Assembly: GCA_041689775.1 (NCBI GenBank)
Contig: JBDNFP010000001.1
Span: forward strand, 1-18,389
DNA from: JBDNFP01 sp041689775
GTDB taxonomy: Bacteria; Bacteroidota; Bacteroidia; Cytophagales; Spirosomataceae
Direction of reading: 5' to 3'
Length of the DNA: 18,389 nt
Numbering within the stretch: position 1 is the first letter of the stretch; every line of letters starts with the position of its first letter. The notes beneath the pieces are model-generated. The model ran no database searches, was not told the origin of the DNA, and was given only the letters and a program-made list of their open reading frames with translations. Positions 6,952 through 15,118 of the stretch are shown here, piece by piece. Position numbers and translations under genes: made by a program.

Positions 6952-7659
6952 CTAGGCTGTAAGGCCTCGAAATATCTCTTCTAGCGATTCACCCCGTTGC
7001 CGGAACGTGGCAAGCGGACTATCCGCTACGATGCGGCCTTTGTTAATAATGATCACCCGGTCACAGAGGGCTTCTACTTCCTGCATGATGTGGGTAGAAA
7101 ATAAGACCGTTTTATTGGCGGCGGTAGTTTTGATCAAAGCCCGGATTTCGGTAAGCTGATTGGGATCGAGACCCGTGGTGGGTTCGTCCAGAATCAGGAC
7201 CGCCGGATCATGCAGCAGCGCCTGGGCCAGCCCTACTCTTTGACGATATCCCTTAGATAGCTGCCCAATTTTCTTGTGTTGCTCTACACTCAGTCCACAG
7301 AGTCCAATCATTTCTTCCACCCGATTTTTCAAGGGTTGCTCTTTAATTCCGTATAGTTTGCCCACAAATAGTAAAAATTCCCGGACGTACATATCGAGGT
7401 AGAGAGGGTTATGCTCCGGCAGGTAGCCAATAGCCCGTCGTGCATCCATGGCCGAGGTACTGAGGTCAAAGCCATTGACAACAGCCTGCCCGGCACTCGG
7501 TGTGAGGTAGCCCGTGAGTAGCTTCATGGTGGTTGATTTCCCGGCTCCGTTTGGGCCCAGAAATCCTACAATTTCACCCGGATGAATTTCAAAGCTAAGC
7601 GAGTCGATCGCTTTTTGTGAACCGTATTCTTTTGTAAGCTGCGAAACTAGTATTGACAT
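6952..7659 (-). CDS. GldA-like ABC transporter ATP-binding protein, short form
   Basis: 235 residues. All ATPase motifs are present: Walker A GPNGAGKST at 35-43, signature LSKGYRQ at 134-140, Walker B VLILDEP at 154-160 and the switch H190. The segments YLPEHNPLYLDMYVREF and LSKGYRQRVGLAQALLHDP closely resemble GldA, the ATPase of the gliding-associated GldAFG transporter of Bacteroidota. GldA proteins are about 300 residues; here about 60 residues are missing between VADSPLATFR and the final LEEIFRGLTA, which itself still matches the family's end. No stop or frame break is visible, so it may be a natural short variant. No permease (GldF/GldG) is in the window. It follows the DUF5009-like gene by 9 bp in the same operon. 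The energy-coupling role is certain; a gliding role is not. Confidence 0.85.
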   Translation of the reverse strand: MSILVSQLTKEYGSQKAIDSLSFEIHPGEIVGFLGPNGAGKSTTMKLLTGYLTPSAGQAVVNGFDLSTSAMDARRAIGYLPEHNPLYLDMYVREFLLFVGKLYGIKEQPLKNRVEEMIGLCGLSVEQHKKIGQLSKGYRQRVGLAQALLHDPAVLILDEPTTGLDPNQLTEIRALIKTTAANKTVLFSTHIMQEVEALCDRVIIINKGRIVADSPLATFRQRGESLEEIFRGLTA

Positions 7660-7668
7660 GCTGATCGC

Positions 7669-8787
7669 TTAGATGCGCAAAAATAGTTTATTTCGGTAGA
7701 GTAAGTACATAAAACTCCACTGAACAAGCACATAGACAATGATACCACCAACAAGTTGCACCGATTCGGGGAAAAAGCTTAGTAAGCCACCAAATAATGC
7801 CTCAGTGGTAAATTCAAAGTCAATGAAGTGCCCAATCATATAGATGACGATAGAGTTCATGCCTATCACTACGAAGAAGAACGTCCACCGGCGCCAGTTA
7901 AGTACGTCTACGATGCCGTAGAAAAGCGCTAGCAGCAAAAGGCTGCACCCACCTGCGCACAGGACAAACGAGCTTGTCCAAAGATTTTTGTTGATCGGGA
8001 ACACCAAATCCCAAGTATAGGCAAGCAGTAGGCTCACAATTCCGGCGATGGCTAAATAGCCTACTTTTTCGAATTTGGTAGAGGCATAGCCATCAGAACG
8101 TAGCACATTGCCCGCAAAAATTCCCATTAGCGCCGTACAAATAGCAGGAATCGTAGATAAGAGGCCCTCCGGGTCGTGGATGGTTCTGTGCAAATGCCCG
8201 GGTATAACAAGCTGATCGATATAGCTTACCGGATTGCACTCCATCGTCATGTTACCGGCACCACAGCCCGGCACGGGTACAAGCATCACGAATCCCCAGT
8301 AGCCCAGAAGTATACTTACAAACCAGATCCATTGCCCTTTGGTAGAAAAATATAGGTAAATAATCTGCGCGAACATACCCGCCAGTCCGATACGTGCCAG
8401 TACACTCGGGTACCGCATATTGGCCCACTCGGTATGAAATAACCCGTTGTTGTAAAGAATACCCAAGGCTACCAATATCAAGCCCCGTTGGATCACTTTT
8501 CGGAGCAACTGATTTGGCGGCACCCCTTTGGCCAGACGAGTTCCGAGGGAGTAAGGGGTAGATACACCGGCGAGAAACAGAAACAGGGGAAAAATAAGAT
8601 CGTAGGCCCGGAAACCATTCCATTCAACGTGGGTGAGCTGTTCCGCTATGTGGATAGCCCAGACCCAGCCGGTGGTTTTGGCCAGTAGATGGAAAATTTC
8701 TTCGCCGCCCGATATCCAGAACATGTCAAAACCACGTAGTGTATCCAGTGATAGTAGGCGGGAAGCAGGAGTTGAGGTTTCTTTCAT
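7669..8787 (-). CDS. DUF5009/HGSNAT-like multi-pass membrane acyltransferase family protein
   Basis: 372 residues with about ten hydrophobic segments. The N-terminal RLLSLDTLRGFDMFWI and the THVEWNGFRAYDLIFPLFLF segment (H53 inside it) mark the family that includes the lysosomal heparan-alpha-glucosaminide N-acetyltransferase and bacterial NagX/DUF5009 proteins. In HGSNAT a histidine in this region is the acetyl carrier. A likely role is acetyl transfer to an amino sugar across the inner membrane, but no bacterial substrate can be read here. A CGAGNMTMEC loop with two cysteines (175 and 184) faces one side. The gene is first in an operon with the GldA-like ATPase (9 bp gap). Upstream, on the minus strand, TACATTTA is one base off the TAnnTTTG element. 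Confidence 0.78.
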   Translation of the reverse strand: MKETSTPASRLLSLDTLRGFDMFWISGGEEIFHLLAKTTGWVWAIHIAEQLTHVEWNGFRAYDLIFPLFLFLAGVSTPYSLGTRLAKGVPPNQLLRKVIQRGLILVALGILYNNGLFHTEWANMRYPSVLARIGLAGMFAQIIYLYFSTKGQWIWFVSILLGYWGFVMLVPVPGCGAGNMTMECNPVSYIDQLVIPGHLHRTIHDPEGLLSTIPAICTALMGIFAGNVLRSDGYASTKFEKVGYLAIAGIVSLLLAYTWDLVFPINKNLWTSSFVLCAGGCSLLLLALFYGIVDVLNWRRWTFFFVVIGMNSIVIYMIGHFIDFEFTTEALFGGLLSFFPESVQLVGGIIVYVLVQWSFMYLLYRNKLFLRI

Positions 8788-9230
8788 AACTAATTATTGA
8801 CTACCTGACTAAAAAAATTTTATAAATGTAGAAATAAACGCAGGAGGTAGTGTGTTGGGAGTATTCTTTTCTTGCCAGTGAACTAAATCCGAAAACATGT
8901 TCAAGGGAATCTAGACTACTGGTAGTTTATGCTGTACTACTACTCGCTACCGCCCGGCTATGGACTAGTCACGAATAATATTTTAAATTAATTTTTGGCG
9001 TAATAAAGGTTGTATGTAAAAGTTGATTTTGAGATATTTTTAACTTCATGACCGAAGTAGCTTACTTTTTAATGCTATTCTTTACCAAATAGCTAAAATT
9101 AGTTAAAAAGCACTTAAAAATGCTCCACGTAACCAATGAGTAAACTTTTCGAACGATAAAACTCGATTTGTGTTTTTATTGTTGATAAACGAAGTAAAGT
9201 TTTATTTTTTTTTAAAAAAATACAATTGAT
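8788..9230. other. 443-bp AT-rich divergent intergenic region
   Basis: No gene is visible on either strand. It separates two divergent genes, so it should hold promoters for both. It is clearly AT-rich from about 8976 on, with an A/T homopolymer stretch just before the gene at 9231. A weak 6-bp hairpin (GCTATT at 9074-9079, AATAGC at 9088-9093) is the only structure noted. TTTG at about 9165-9168 could be a -33 element, but no good -7 partner follows. Confidence 0.4.
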
Positions 9231-9584
9231 ATGAGGTTACTACGCTTTTTATCCGTTAGTTTCTGGATGGCTATTTTTGCACTTGAGGCCGAAGCGCAAG
9301 ATAGGTCCAAAGTAAAAGTAGACCCAGGTATATCGGTTCACAATTATAAACACCCCAACAAAGCCGCCAGAGCAAAAGAACAGGAAGTGATGAAGCACCG
9401 CCGATTTACTTCCAAAGTAGGCATTTTCAAACGTTCGATTCGCACCCCTTTGATGCGTGAGAGCAGTCTGCCACCCAAGTACGCTAAACGTTCAGGCTGG
9501 GTGATTTTCAAACGTTCCGGGCCAAAGCCAACCACAAAGCTCAACCCTTTGACTAACCCCGAGCATTACAAAGTCGCAAATTGA
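9231..9584 (+). CDS. Small basic secreted protein of unknown function
   Basis: 117 residues. A signal peptide is clear: MRLLRF, a hydrophobic core to about residue 18, and a likely cut after A22 (LEAEA then QD). The mature part is about 95 residues, strongly basic and probably disordered, rich in Lys, Arg and Pro. The motif IFKRS occurs twice (65-69 and 92-96), with the underlying DNA nearly identical over about 14 bases, so there may be an internal duplication. HNYKHPNKAARAKEQE near 37-52 looks helical. I do not recognise a domain. It would be exported to the periplasm or beyond; binding of an acidic polymer or a surface is possible but is inference. It is a single gene ending at a strong terminator, convergent with the beta-galactosidase gene. 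Confidence 0.7.
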   Translation: MRLLRFLSVSFWMAIFALEAEAQDRSKVKVDPGISVHNYKHPNKAARAKEQEVMKHRRFTSKVGIFKRSIRTPLMRESSLPPKYAKRSGWVIFKRSGPKPTTKLNPLTNPEHYKVAN

Positions 9585-9589
9585 CGATA

Positions 9590-9645
9590 AGGTATTCAAC
9601 GAAAAAAATCCGGCTCGATCGCCGGATTTTTTTCGTTGAATACCT
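9590..9645. terminator. Bidirectional terminator (small secreted protein / beta-galactosidase)
   Basis: Perfect inverted repeat with 25-bp arms (9590-9614 and 9621-9645) and loop TCGATC. Each arm holds a seven-A or seven-T run next to GC-rich CCGGC/GCCGG, so from either strand the transcript forms a GC hairpin followed by seven U. The hairpin begins just after the upstream stop codon and ends 16 bases before the beta-galactosidase stop. Confidence 0.9.
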
Positions 9646-9661
9646 ACCGTATAAAGCCTAA

Positions 9662-12600
9662 CTACTCATCACTGGGAGCAGGCTGTTGAGCTGCTTCTGT
9701 ACCAACTCCGGGACTCATTTTTTGAGCAATGATAGGAAGCGTTGTATGAATAAGGGCCGAAATATCGTCGAGGGTATCAATGGGTTTTAGCCGGAACGAA
9801 TAGTTGTATACCTGAGCAGGAATGAGGTATTCAGGATGGACACGAGGCGACCAGCTATCATCGCCACCCAAACCCATTTGCATCAGGTCCAGATTAACTA
9901 CCGTAAATGTATTTTTTACCAATGGAGCCCCGGGCTTCTTGGCGGCGATCAGAGCCTCATCGGTGTAGTTATGGACATTTACGTTGAACACCGAGTCGCT
10001 GATGGCAATCAGTCCTTTGCCGGCAGCATTCGTGATAGCTACCCAGCGAACATCGGTCTTATTTCCATTCTCCTGCGCCATCGTATAAGGGAAATGTTGG
10101 TCGTCAACTTTACCTGAGAAAAGGCCGACCCGTGCTCCGGTATTCCGGTCGGCGTAAGTTTCGTAAGGGCCCTTGCCGAACCAGGTGGTTTGGTCGAACG
10201 ATGCGGGCATTTTAAACTGCAGCCCTACCTTGGCAAGCGGAGGCCAGGTACCACTGGGTGTGAATGTATTTTGCATGTGAATATCTCCGGTGGCGTATAC
10301 CGTATAGATGGAGCTAATCAGAAAGCCCCCCGTTTTGCCCTGCAAGCTCTTTACTAAACTCACTTTGTAGACATGCGGGTTTATTTTTTCAACCCGTAAA
10401 TCAGACCCCATCAGTCGGAGGGAGTCTAACCCGGCAGCACGCCAGCGGGCCGCGTAGCTTTTTTCTCCTCCACCCTCATCGTTGTCAGTAGGTACCCGGA
10501 AAAAGTTGGCGTACAGGCCGCTTTTAAGCATTTCATTTCCTTGGTACTTAAAGGAGGTCATGCGGGCTGTTTTCTTGTCAAAACTTGCCGAAAAATTTTG
10601 ACCAACCAGGGTAATACCCTTGCCGCGTACCAAGGTGAGGCGCAGTGGGGTATTACCCTGGTAGCTGATGATTTCAGGTTTGGAAGTGCTAATCTTAACG
10701 GGTACCTGATGCCAGGCAATTTCGTGACCCGCCTGCGCCCATGAGGTATTCTCTTCGAGTTGAATGCTTAGATCCAAGTAGTAGAGTGCACCGGGTTCTG
10801 GATTGGCCGGAGCTTTAAAGGGAATACTGAGCTCTTGTGACTGTTCGGCATTGGCCGTAAGCGTACCGATAGTACCTTCCTGAATATTCTTGCCGTTTTC
10901 CTGTAATCGCCAGATTAGCTTGTAAGGACTGAGCGATTGGAAACTAAATGTATTACGAATTTTGATCTGTTGCTGAGCTGGGAACAGAGTATCAGGTAGG
11001 TCAAACTTTACGTACTGATAAACCTTCTTTACCTCGTTGATCTCAGGCTGCGGGGTGCGGTCAGGATTTACGAGGCCATCACCGGCGTTGGCTCCGTCGA
11101 TGTAGTTGATGTGGTTCCAGTAGTCGCGGCCGTCGGCGGTCTTGGCGTGCAGGCCCTGATCTACCCAGTCCCAGATAAAGCCACCCTGCATGGTTGGGTA
11201 CTTTTCAATAACATCCCAGTACTGTTGTAGATTACCAACGCTGTTGCCCATGGCGTGGGCGTACTCGCAAATAATCAGTGGACGGTCGCCATCTTTTTCA
11301 ACGAGCTCAATCAGATTTTCCACGGAGGGGTACATTACCGAAAGAATATCGAAACTACTCAGAGAAGTAGGGGTGTAGTCGGCACGTCCTTCGTAGTGGA
11401 TCGGACGGGTGAGGTCAGCGAGGCGAATAAAATTAGCCATCGCCGCAAAATTAGCCCCGTTACTTGCCTCGTTTCCTAACGACCAGATGATAATGGACGG
11501 ATGGTTTTTGTCCCGTTCTACCATAGCCCGACCCCGAGCCAGGAACGCAGCTTTCCACTCGGGTTTATCCGCCAGAATGATATTTTTATACCAGAGCTCG
11601 TGGCTTTCAATATTAGCTTCATCCACCACATATAACCCATATTCGTCACATAGGTCATACCATTCGGATACGTTGGGGTAGTGCGAGGCCCGAACCGCGT
11701 TGATATTATGCTGTTTCATGAGCTTAATATCCCGGATCATTGACTCCCGGCTGATAACCCGTCCCGTTTCGGGGTCGAATTCGTGCCGGTTGACTCCCTT
11801 TATCATGATGGCTTTACCATTTACCAGAAGCTGACCTTTGGATATCTTCACTTCCCGGAAACCAACCTTCTGACTCACTGCCTCCTGAACCTGACCATCA
11901 GTATTGGCAATTTGTATAGTAAGGGTGTAGAGGTAAGGGATTTCGGCGCTCCATTGTCGGGGATTACTCACGGGGATTTCCTGACGAACGGCCATCTCAC
12001 CGGAAGGATCTAACATACCGATCGTACGGGTAGTGGCCGGTATTACTACTTTACCTTCTGCATCGTACAAGGTTGTGATGAGTTGATAGCCGTATTTGGC
12101 CTGTTTGGTAGCATTGCTGGCGTACACATTTACTTTCAGGGTAGCATCGCGGTAGTTGTCGTCCAGGTCGGTTTGCACCACGAAATCACTAATGTGAATT
12201 TGGGGAGCTGAAATGAGCGAGACATTTCTGAATATACCGGACAAACGCCAGAAATCCTGATCTTCGAGGTAGCTACCATCCGACCAGTTGATTACCTGTA
12301 CCGCCAAATCGTTCATACCGGGCTTTTGTTTGGTCGAAATATTAAACTCAAAGGGGGTCATGCCATCCTCGTGGTAGCCCAAAGGCTCACCGTTGAGCCA
12401 CACGTAGCAAGCCGACTGTACGCCATCAAAGCGTAGAGTTATCGGGTTGCCCTCCCACTGAGGGGGTACAGTAAAAGTAGTGCGGTAGAGCCCGACGGCG
12501 TTGGTGTCGGCGGTAATTCGGGGTGGGGTAGCCTCGAAGGGATGTTTAATGTTAGTAAATATGGGGCGGTCGTAAGGTCTGCCCTCCCGAGCGCCAATAA

Positions 12601-12928
12601 TTTGCCAGTTGGAGGGTACCGGGAGGTTGTCCCAGGAATCCGTTGGTGTAGTAGGTAAAAAAAATGTATCGGGTACTTTGGAAGGATGAGAGACCCATTT
12701 AAACTTCCAGGTGCCGTTGAGTGATTTAATAAATTGAGTAGTACCGGTGGCGGCCAATGCTTCTTTCTCGTTGGAGTAGGGAGTGAAGCCTGCGCGGGGA
12801 CGTTCTGTATTTTTACTAATCACTTCTGGATTTTCCCAGTCCGGTAGTGATGACTGCGCTCTGAGGGGAACATTTAGCAGGGTCAGACTTCCGGTGATAC
12901 AGATAAACCCTTTTATGATACTATGCAT
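9662..12928 (-). CDS. Exported GH2 beta-galactosidase (LacZ type)
   Basis: 1088 residues. An N-terminal signal peptide with a likely cut after A24 (PLRA then QSS) sends it to the periplasm or outer membrane, unlike cytoplasmic E. coli LacZ. In order: sugar-binding jelly roll (about 60-240), Ig-like domain (about 245-360), TIM barrel (about 362-650), then the second Ig-like domain and the beta-galactosidase small-chain domain to about 1050. The acid/base glutamate is E487 (SLGNEASNG) and the nucleophile E555 (IICEYAHAMGNS); the barrel also has GVNRHEFDP and FIWDWVDQGL, as in LacZ. It hydrolyses terminal beta-galactosides; related GH2 enzymes in Bacteroidota act on plant or algal glycans, so the substrate may not be lactose. 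No SusC/SusD pair or regulator is beside it. It is divergent from coaX, with 178 bp between. Confidence 0.92.
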   Translation of the reverse strand: MHSIIKGFICITGSLTLLNVPLRAQSSLPDWENPEVISKNTERPRAGFTPYSNEKEALAATGTTQFIKSLNGTWKFKWVSHPSKVPDTFFLPTTPTDSWDNLPVPSNWQIIGAREGRPYDRPIFTNIKHPFEATPPRITADTNAVGLYRTTFTVPPQWEGNPITLRFDGVQSACYVWLNGEPLGYHEDGMTPFEFNISTKQKPGMNDLAVQVINWSDGSYLEDQDFWRLSGIFRNVSLISAPQIHISDFVVQTDLDDNYRDATLKVNVYASNATKQAKYGYQLITTLYDAEGKVVIPATTRTIGMLDPSGEMAVRQEIPVSNPRQWSAEIPYLYTLTIQIANTDGQVQEAVSQKVGFREVKISKGQLLVNGKAIMIKGVNRHEFDPETGRVISRESMIRDIKLMKQHNINAVRASHYPNVSEWYDLCDEYGLYVVDEANIESHELWYKNIILADKPEWKAAFLARGRAMVERDKNHPSIIIWSLGNEASNGANFAAMANFIRLADLTRPIHYEGRADYTPTSLSSFDILSVMYPSVENLIELVEKDGDRPLIICEYAHAMGNSVGNLQQYWDVIEKYPTMQGGFIWDWVDQGLHAKTADGRDYWNHINYIDGANAGDGLVNPDRTPQPEINEVKKVYQYVKFDLPDTLFPAQQQIKIRNTFSFQSLSPYKLIWRLQENGKNIQEGTIGTLTANAEQSQELSIPFKAPANPEPGALYYLDLSIQLEENTSWAQAGHEIAWHQVPVKISTSKPEIISYQGNTPLRLTLVRGKGITLVGQNFSASFDKKTARMTSFKYQGNEMLKSGLYANFFRVPTDNDEGGGEKSYAARWRAAGLDSLRLMGSDLRVEKINPHVYKVSLVKSLQGKTGGFLISSIYTVYATGDIHMQNTFTPSGTWPPLAKVGLQFKMPASFDQTTWFGKGPYETYADRNTGARVGLFSGKVDDQHFPYTMAQENGNKTDVRWVAITNAAGKGLIAISDSVFNVNVHNYTDEALIAAKKPGAPLVKNTFTVVNLDLMQMGLGGDDSWSPRVHPEYLIPAQVYNYSFRLKPIDTLDDISALIHTTLPIIAQKMSPGVGTEAAQQPAPSDE

Positions 12929-13106
12929 GATTTTGATTCAATGTCAGGGACGTTGTTTTAAGGTTATGTACTTATTTAAGAATTGGAAAGTACTCTTTCT
13001 TTCCAAGAAAGGCAAAAAAATGACTATGGTTCAAGTCAAAAATGAGTCTTTAAACCAATTTATTTCCATAAAGCGCTTAATTTGTCGTCGCTAATCAAAA
13101 AACGAT

Positions 13107-13895
13107 ATGATGATTTTAGCCGTTGACGCTGGCAATACGGATACTGTATTTGGACTTTTCGATGATCAAACCCGCCTGTTTGTGTGGCGTACCCGATCTC
13201 TGATTAATGAATCTTCCCCCCACTACGAATCCTGGCTGAGGCTTCACTTTTTGGAAGCCGGTATTACCCTGAATCGGGTGGAAGTCACCGTAATCAGTAG
13301 CGTAGTACCTGACCTGACTCCCATACTACGTACCGTACTTTCCGGACTTTTCGGTCAGGAACCGGTGGTCGTTGGTCCTGAGATTTATCCGGGTCTTACG
13401 GTAGCTATTGATCACCCCCACGAGATAGGAGCGGATCTGGTGGCCAACTCAGTGGCTGCTTTTGAACGCTATAAGCAGAATTGCGTCATTGTGGACTTTG
13501 GTACAGCCCTTACTTTTACCACTGTTTCGGCTACGGGTGAGATCATGGGGGTAGCGATTTTACCCGGACTAAAAACCGCCGTAAAGGCACTGTTTGCCAA
13601 TACTGCTCAACTACCAGAAGTACCGTTAGTACTTCCCAAATCAGCCATAGGAAAAAATACGGTACATTCTATTCAAGCGGGGATTTTGCTGGGGTATGAG
13701 GGATTAGTGAAATCAATGATACGACGTATCCGGGAGGAGCTAGGCGGGGACTGCATTGCCGTGGCAACGGGCGGTTTATCTTCAATTATTGAAACACTCC
13801 GTGAAGAATTTACGGAAATTGACCCTAACTTGACGTTGGGAGGGCTTCGTCTTATTGGCGAACGAGTGGGAGTAAGGGTAGCACCGGAAAGTTAA
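13107..13895 (+). CDS. coaX: Type III pantothenate kinase
   Basis: 262 residues, full family length. It phosphorylates pantothenate with ATP as the first step of coenzyme A synthesis, in the cytoplasm. It has the ASKHA-fold motifs: phosphate-binding DAGNTDTVFGL at 7-17, GAD at 108-110 with catalytic D110, VDFGTALTF at 129-137 and ATGGL at 220-224. LPGLKTAVKAL at 152-162 replaces the common GPGL-type segment. The start is ATG at 13107 or the adjacent ATG at 13110; the protein is the same but for one Met. Upstream TTAATTTG (about 13079-13086) is one spacing base short of TAnnTTTG. It is convergent with the next gene with only 9 bases between stops and no visible terminator. Confidence 0.93.
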   Translation: MMILAVDAGNTDTVFGLFDDQTRLFVWRTRSLINESSPHYESWLRLHFLEAGITLNRVEVTVISSVVPDLTPILRTVLSGLFGQEPVVVGPEIYPGLTVAIDHPHEIGADLVANSVAAFERYKQNCVIVDFGTALTFTTVSATGEIMGVAILPGLKTAVKALFANTAQLPEVPLVLPKSAIGKNTVHSIQAGILLGYEGLVKSMIRRIREELGGDCIAVATGGLSSIIETLREEFTEIDPNLTLGGLRLIGERVGVRVAPES

Positions 13896-13904
13896 ATCGA
13901 AAGG

Positions 13905-14303
13905 TTAGGTAGTCGTGAATCGCCCGCTTTTAATTAGCGTCAGGTCCTGCAAAGGTTGATTATACAGGTAAGTCCAGCAGGAAACTAGTGAGCCGTCCGG
14001 TTGGTGTACTGGGATTATCTTACGTAGGTACAAACTCACCGTTTCGTCTTCCGACATTTCCTCGTAGACGTCTATTTTTTTTATCAGATCTGCAAACTCA
14101 TGGATCTGGTAGATTTCACCGAAAACACGACTTTTATTTTTATCTTCTGGCAAGTATACCGCGCCGGGATACCAGCCGATGCGGTAGAGTCTTCCCGTGA
14201 AGTAGCCTTCTCCCACAAGCGTTGATTTCGATCGTAGTACTGAGGCAAACGGATTATCGAATCCGCTCATCAAGGTGCCATACACAAAAAGATAGTTTTT
14301 CAA
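13905..14303 (-). CDS. Gamma-glutamylcyclotransferase-like (AIG2/GGCT) protein
   Basis: 132 residues. The N-terminal FVYGTLMSG at 6-14 is the family's substrate-binding loop, and the glutamate in DVYEEM (E81 or E82) is at the position of the catalytic residue. Such proteins release 5-oxoproline from gamma-glutamyl amines or peptides, but many bacterial members have no proven substrate. The start must be TTG at 14303: the upstream frame meets a stop without another start codon, and the next internal ATG would remove the YGTL strand. The gene runs tail to tail with coaX. Confidence 0.8.
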   Translation of the reverse strand: MKNYLFVYGTLMSGFDNPFASVLRSKSTLVGEGYFTGRLYRIGWYPGAVYLPEDKNKSRVFGEIYQIHEFADLIKKIDVYEEMSEDETVSLYLRKIIPVHQPDGSLVSCWTYLYNQPLQDLTLIKSGRFTTT

Positions 14304-14434
14304 TTTACGACTCCGAGGTTTGAACTAGTTACACTACTTGTAAGTTCTGAGGCAGAATTAGTTTGTATTGTTAACCTAGTCAAATCCATGGCTACTATTC
14401 TATTTATCAAATACTTACAAAAATATAATGGCCG

Positions 14435-14448
14435 GGCGGCGTTCCGCC
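14435..14448 (-). terminator. Weak possible terminator hairpin
   Basis: GGCGG/CCGCC stem of 5 bp with a 4-base loop, 31 bases past the stop of the membrane-protein gene on the minus strand. It is followed about 11 bases later by TATATTTTTG. The stem is short and the T tract distant, so this is weak. Confidence 0.3.
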
Positions 14449-14479
14449 ACAAGCTAATAGCTACTTATAACCAGGTACT

Positions 14480-15076
14480 TCAAAATTCAAGGACTACGCC
14501 CACAGATTGTCCCGTAAATTGAATATTTTTAAGAATCTCTGCCGCTTTTCGGTGGCTGTTTCTGAGGGCAAGATAGTTTATCAGGTCAAAAGTGAATAGA
14601 AAACCTCCTTGTAATAATACGGATTGCCCAAATCCTTTCAGCCGATCGTGCTGATCCGGCGTGTTTTTAGCCCGTTCCAGTAAGTAGATCCCGCCCATCA
14701 TGTAAGCAACATCTAGCCCGGTATTGAAAAGTAGTGTTTTTTCAAGGGCGTGTAGCTCTTCAATACTCTGATCAAGCGTGGTAGGCAGGTTGTTTTTCTG
14801 CCGAAGTGAGCTGATGAGCCCGGGCGTGGCAATACCTAAATTTACAATATTCCAGTAGATATTCATTTGGTGAAAGTAGCGTGTACTTCCCTCGGTTTTG
14901 GAGGCAGCAATACTCCCGTAGGCAAGGTTTGCAGCCGACCAACCGGTGAGTACCCACATGCTGGTTGTCTGTACTTTGAGTCGACTTTGGTTTAAGTCGG
15001 TGAGGGTAGATTGTTGAGCTAGGGAAGCGTTTGCCAGGAGAAAAACGACGAACAGAGAAAGTAATATTGCTTTCAT
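14480..15076 (-). CDS. Small membrane protein with signal peptide, unknown function
   Basis: 198 residues. It starts with a signal-like MKAILLSLFVVFLLANASLA (likely cut after A20, before QQ), then a short polar helix and about four hydrophobic segments: near 40-58 (MWVLTGWSAANLAYGSIA), 70-88 (IYWNIVNLGIATPGLI), 112-132 (LLFNTGLDVAYMMGGIYLL) and 148-171 (SVLLQGGFLFTFDLINYLAL). The pattern reminds me of Bacteroidota proteins given only DUF numbers; I cannot name the family with confidence. Probably an inner- or outer-membrane-associated protein. It sits alone between the cyclotransferase-like gene and the candidate RNA region. Confidence 0.65.
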   Translation of the reverse strand: MKAILLSLFVVFLLANASLAQQSTLTDLNQSRLKVQTTSMWVLTGWSAANLAYGSIAASKTEGSTRYFHQMNIYWNIVNLGIATPGLISSLRQKNNLPTTLDQSIEELHALEKTLLFNTGLDVAYMMGGIYLLERAKNTPDQHDRLKGFGQSVLLQGGFLFTFDLINYLALRNSHRKAAEILKNIQFTGQSVGVVLEF

Positions 15077-15104
15077 GAGAATATCTTTTGACGGGTAAGA
15101 CTAA

Positions 15105-15112
15105 TACCTTTG
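15105..15112 (+). promoter_or_regulatory. Bacteroidota -7 promoter element before the candidate RNA
   Basis: TACCTTTG matches the TAnnTTTG consensus exactly. A TTTG lies at 15087-15090, but only 14 bases upstream, shorter than the usual spacing, so the -33 partner is doubtful. Transcription would begin near 15119. Confidence 0.45.
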
Positions 15113-15118
15113 CACCCG

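Noticed and set aside
12995..13011. CTTTCTT/AAGAAAG hairpin between beta-galactosidase and coaX as an operator
   Set aside because: Low-complexity 7-bp stem with a 3-base loop; too weak to claim.
13020..13094. 24-residue plus-strand frame upstream of coaX as a leader peptide
   Set aside because: No attenuator or codon pattern supports it; it lies in the divergent promoter region of lacZ-type gene and coaX.
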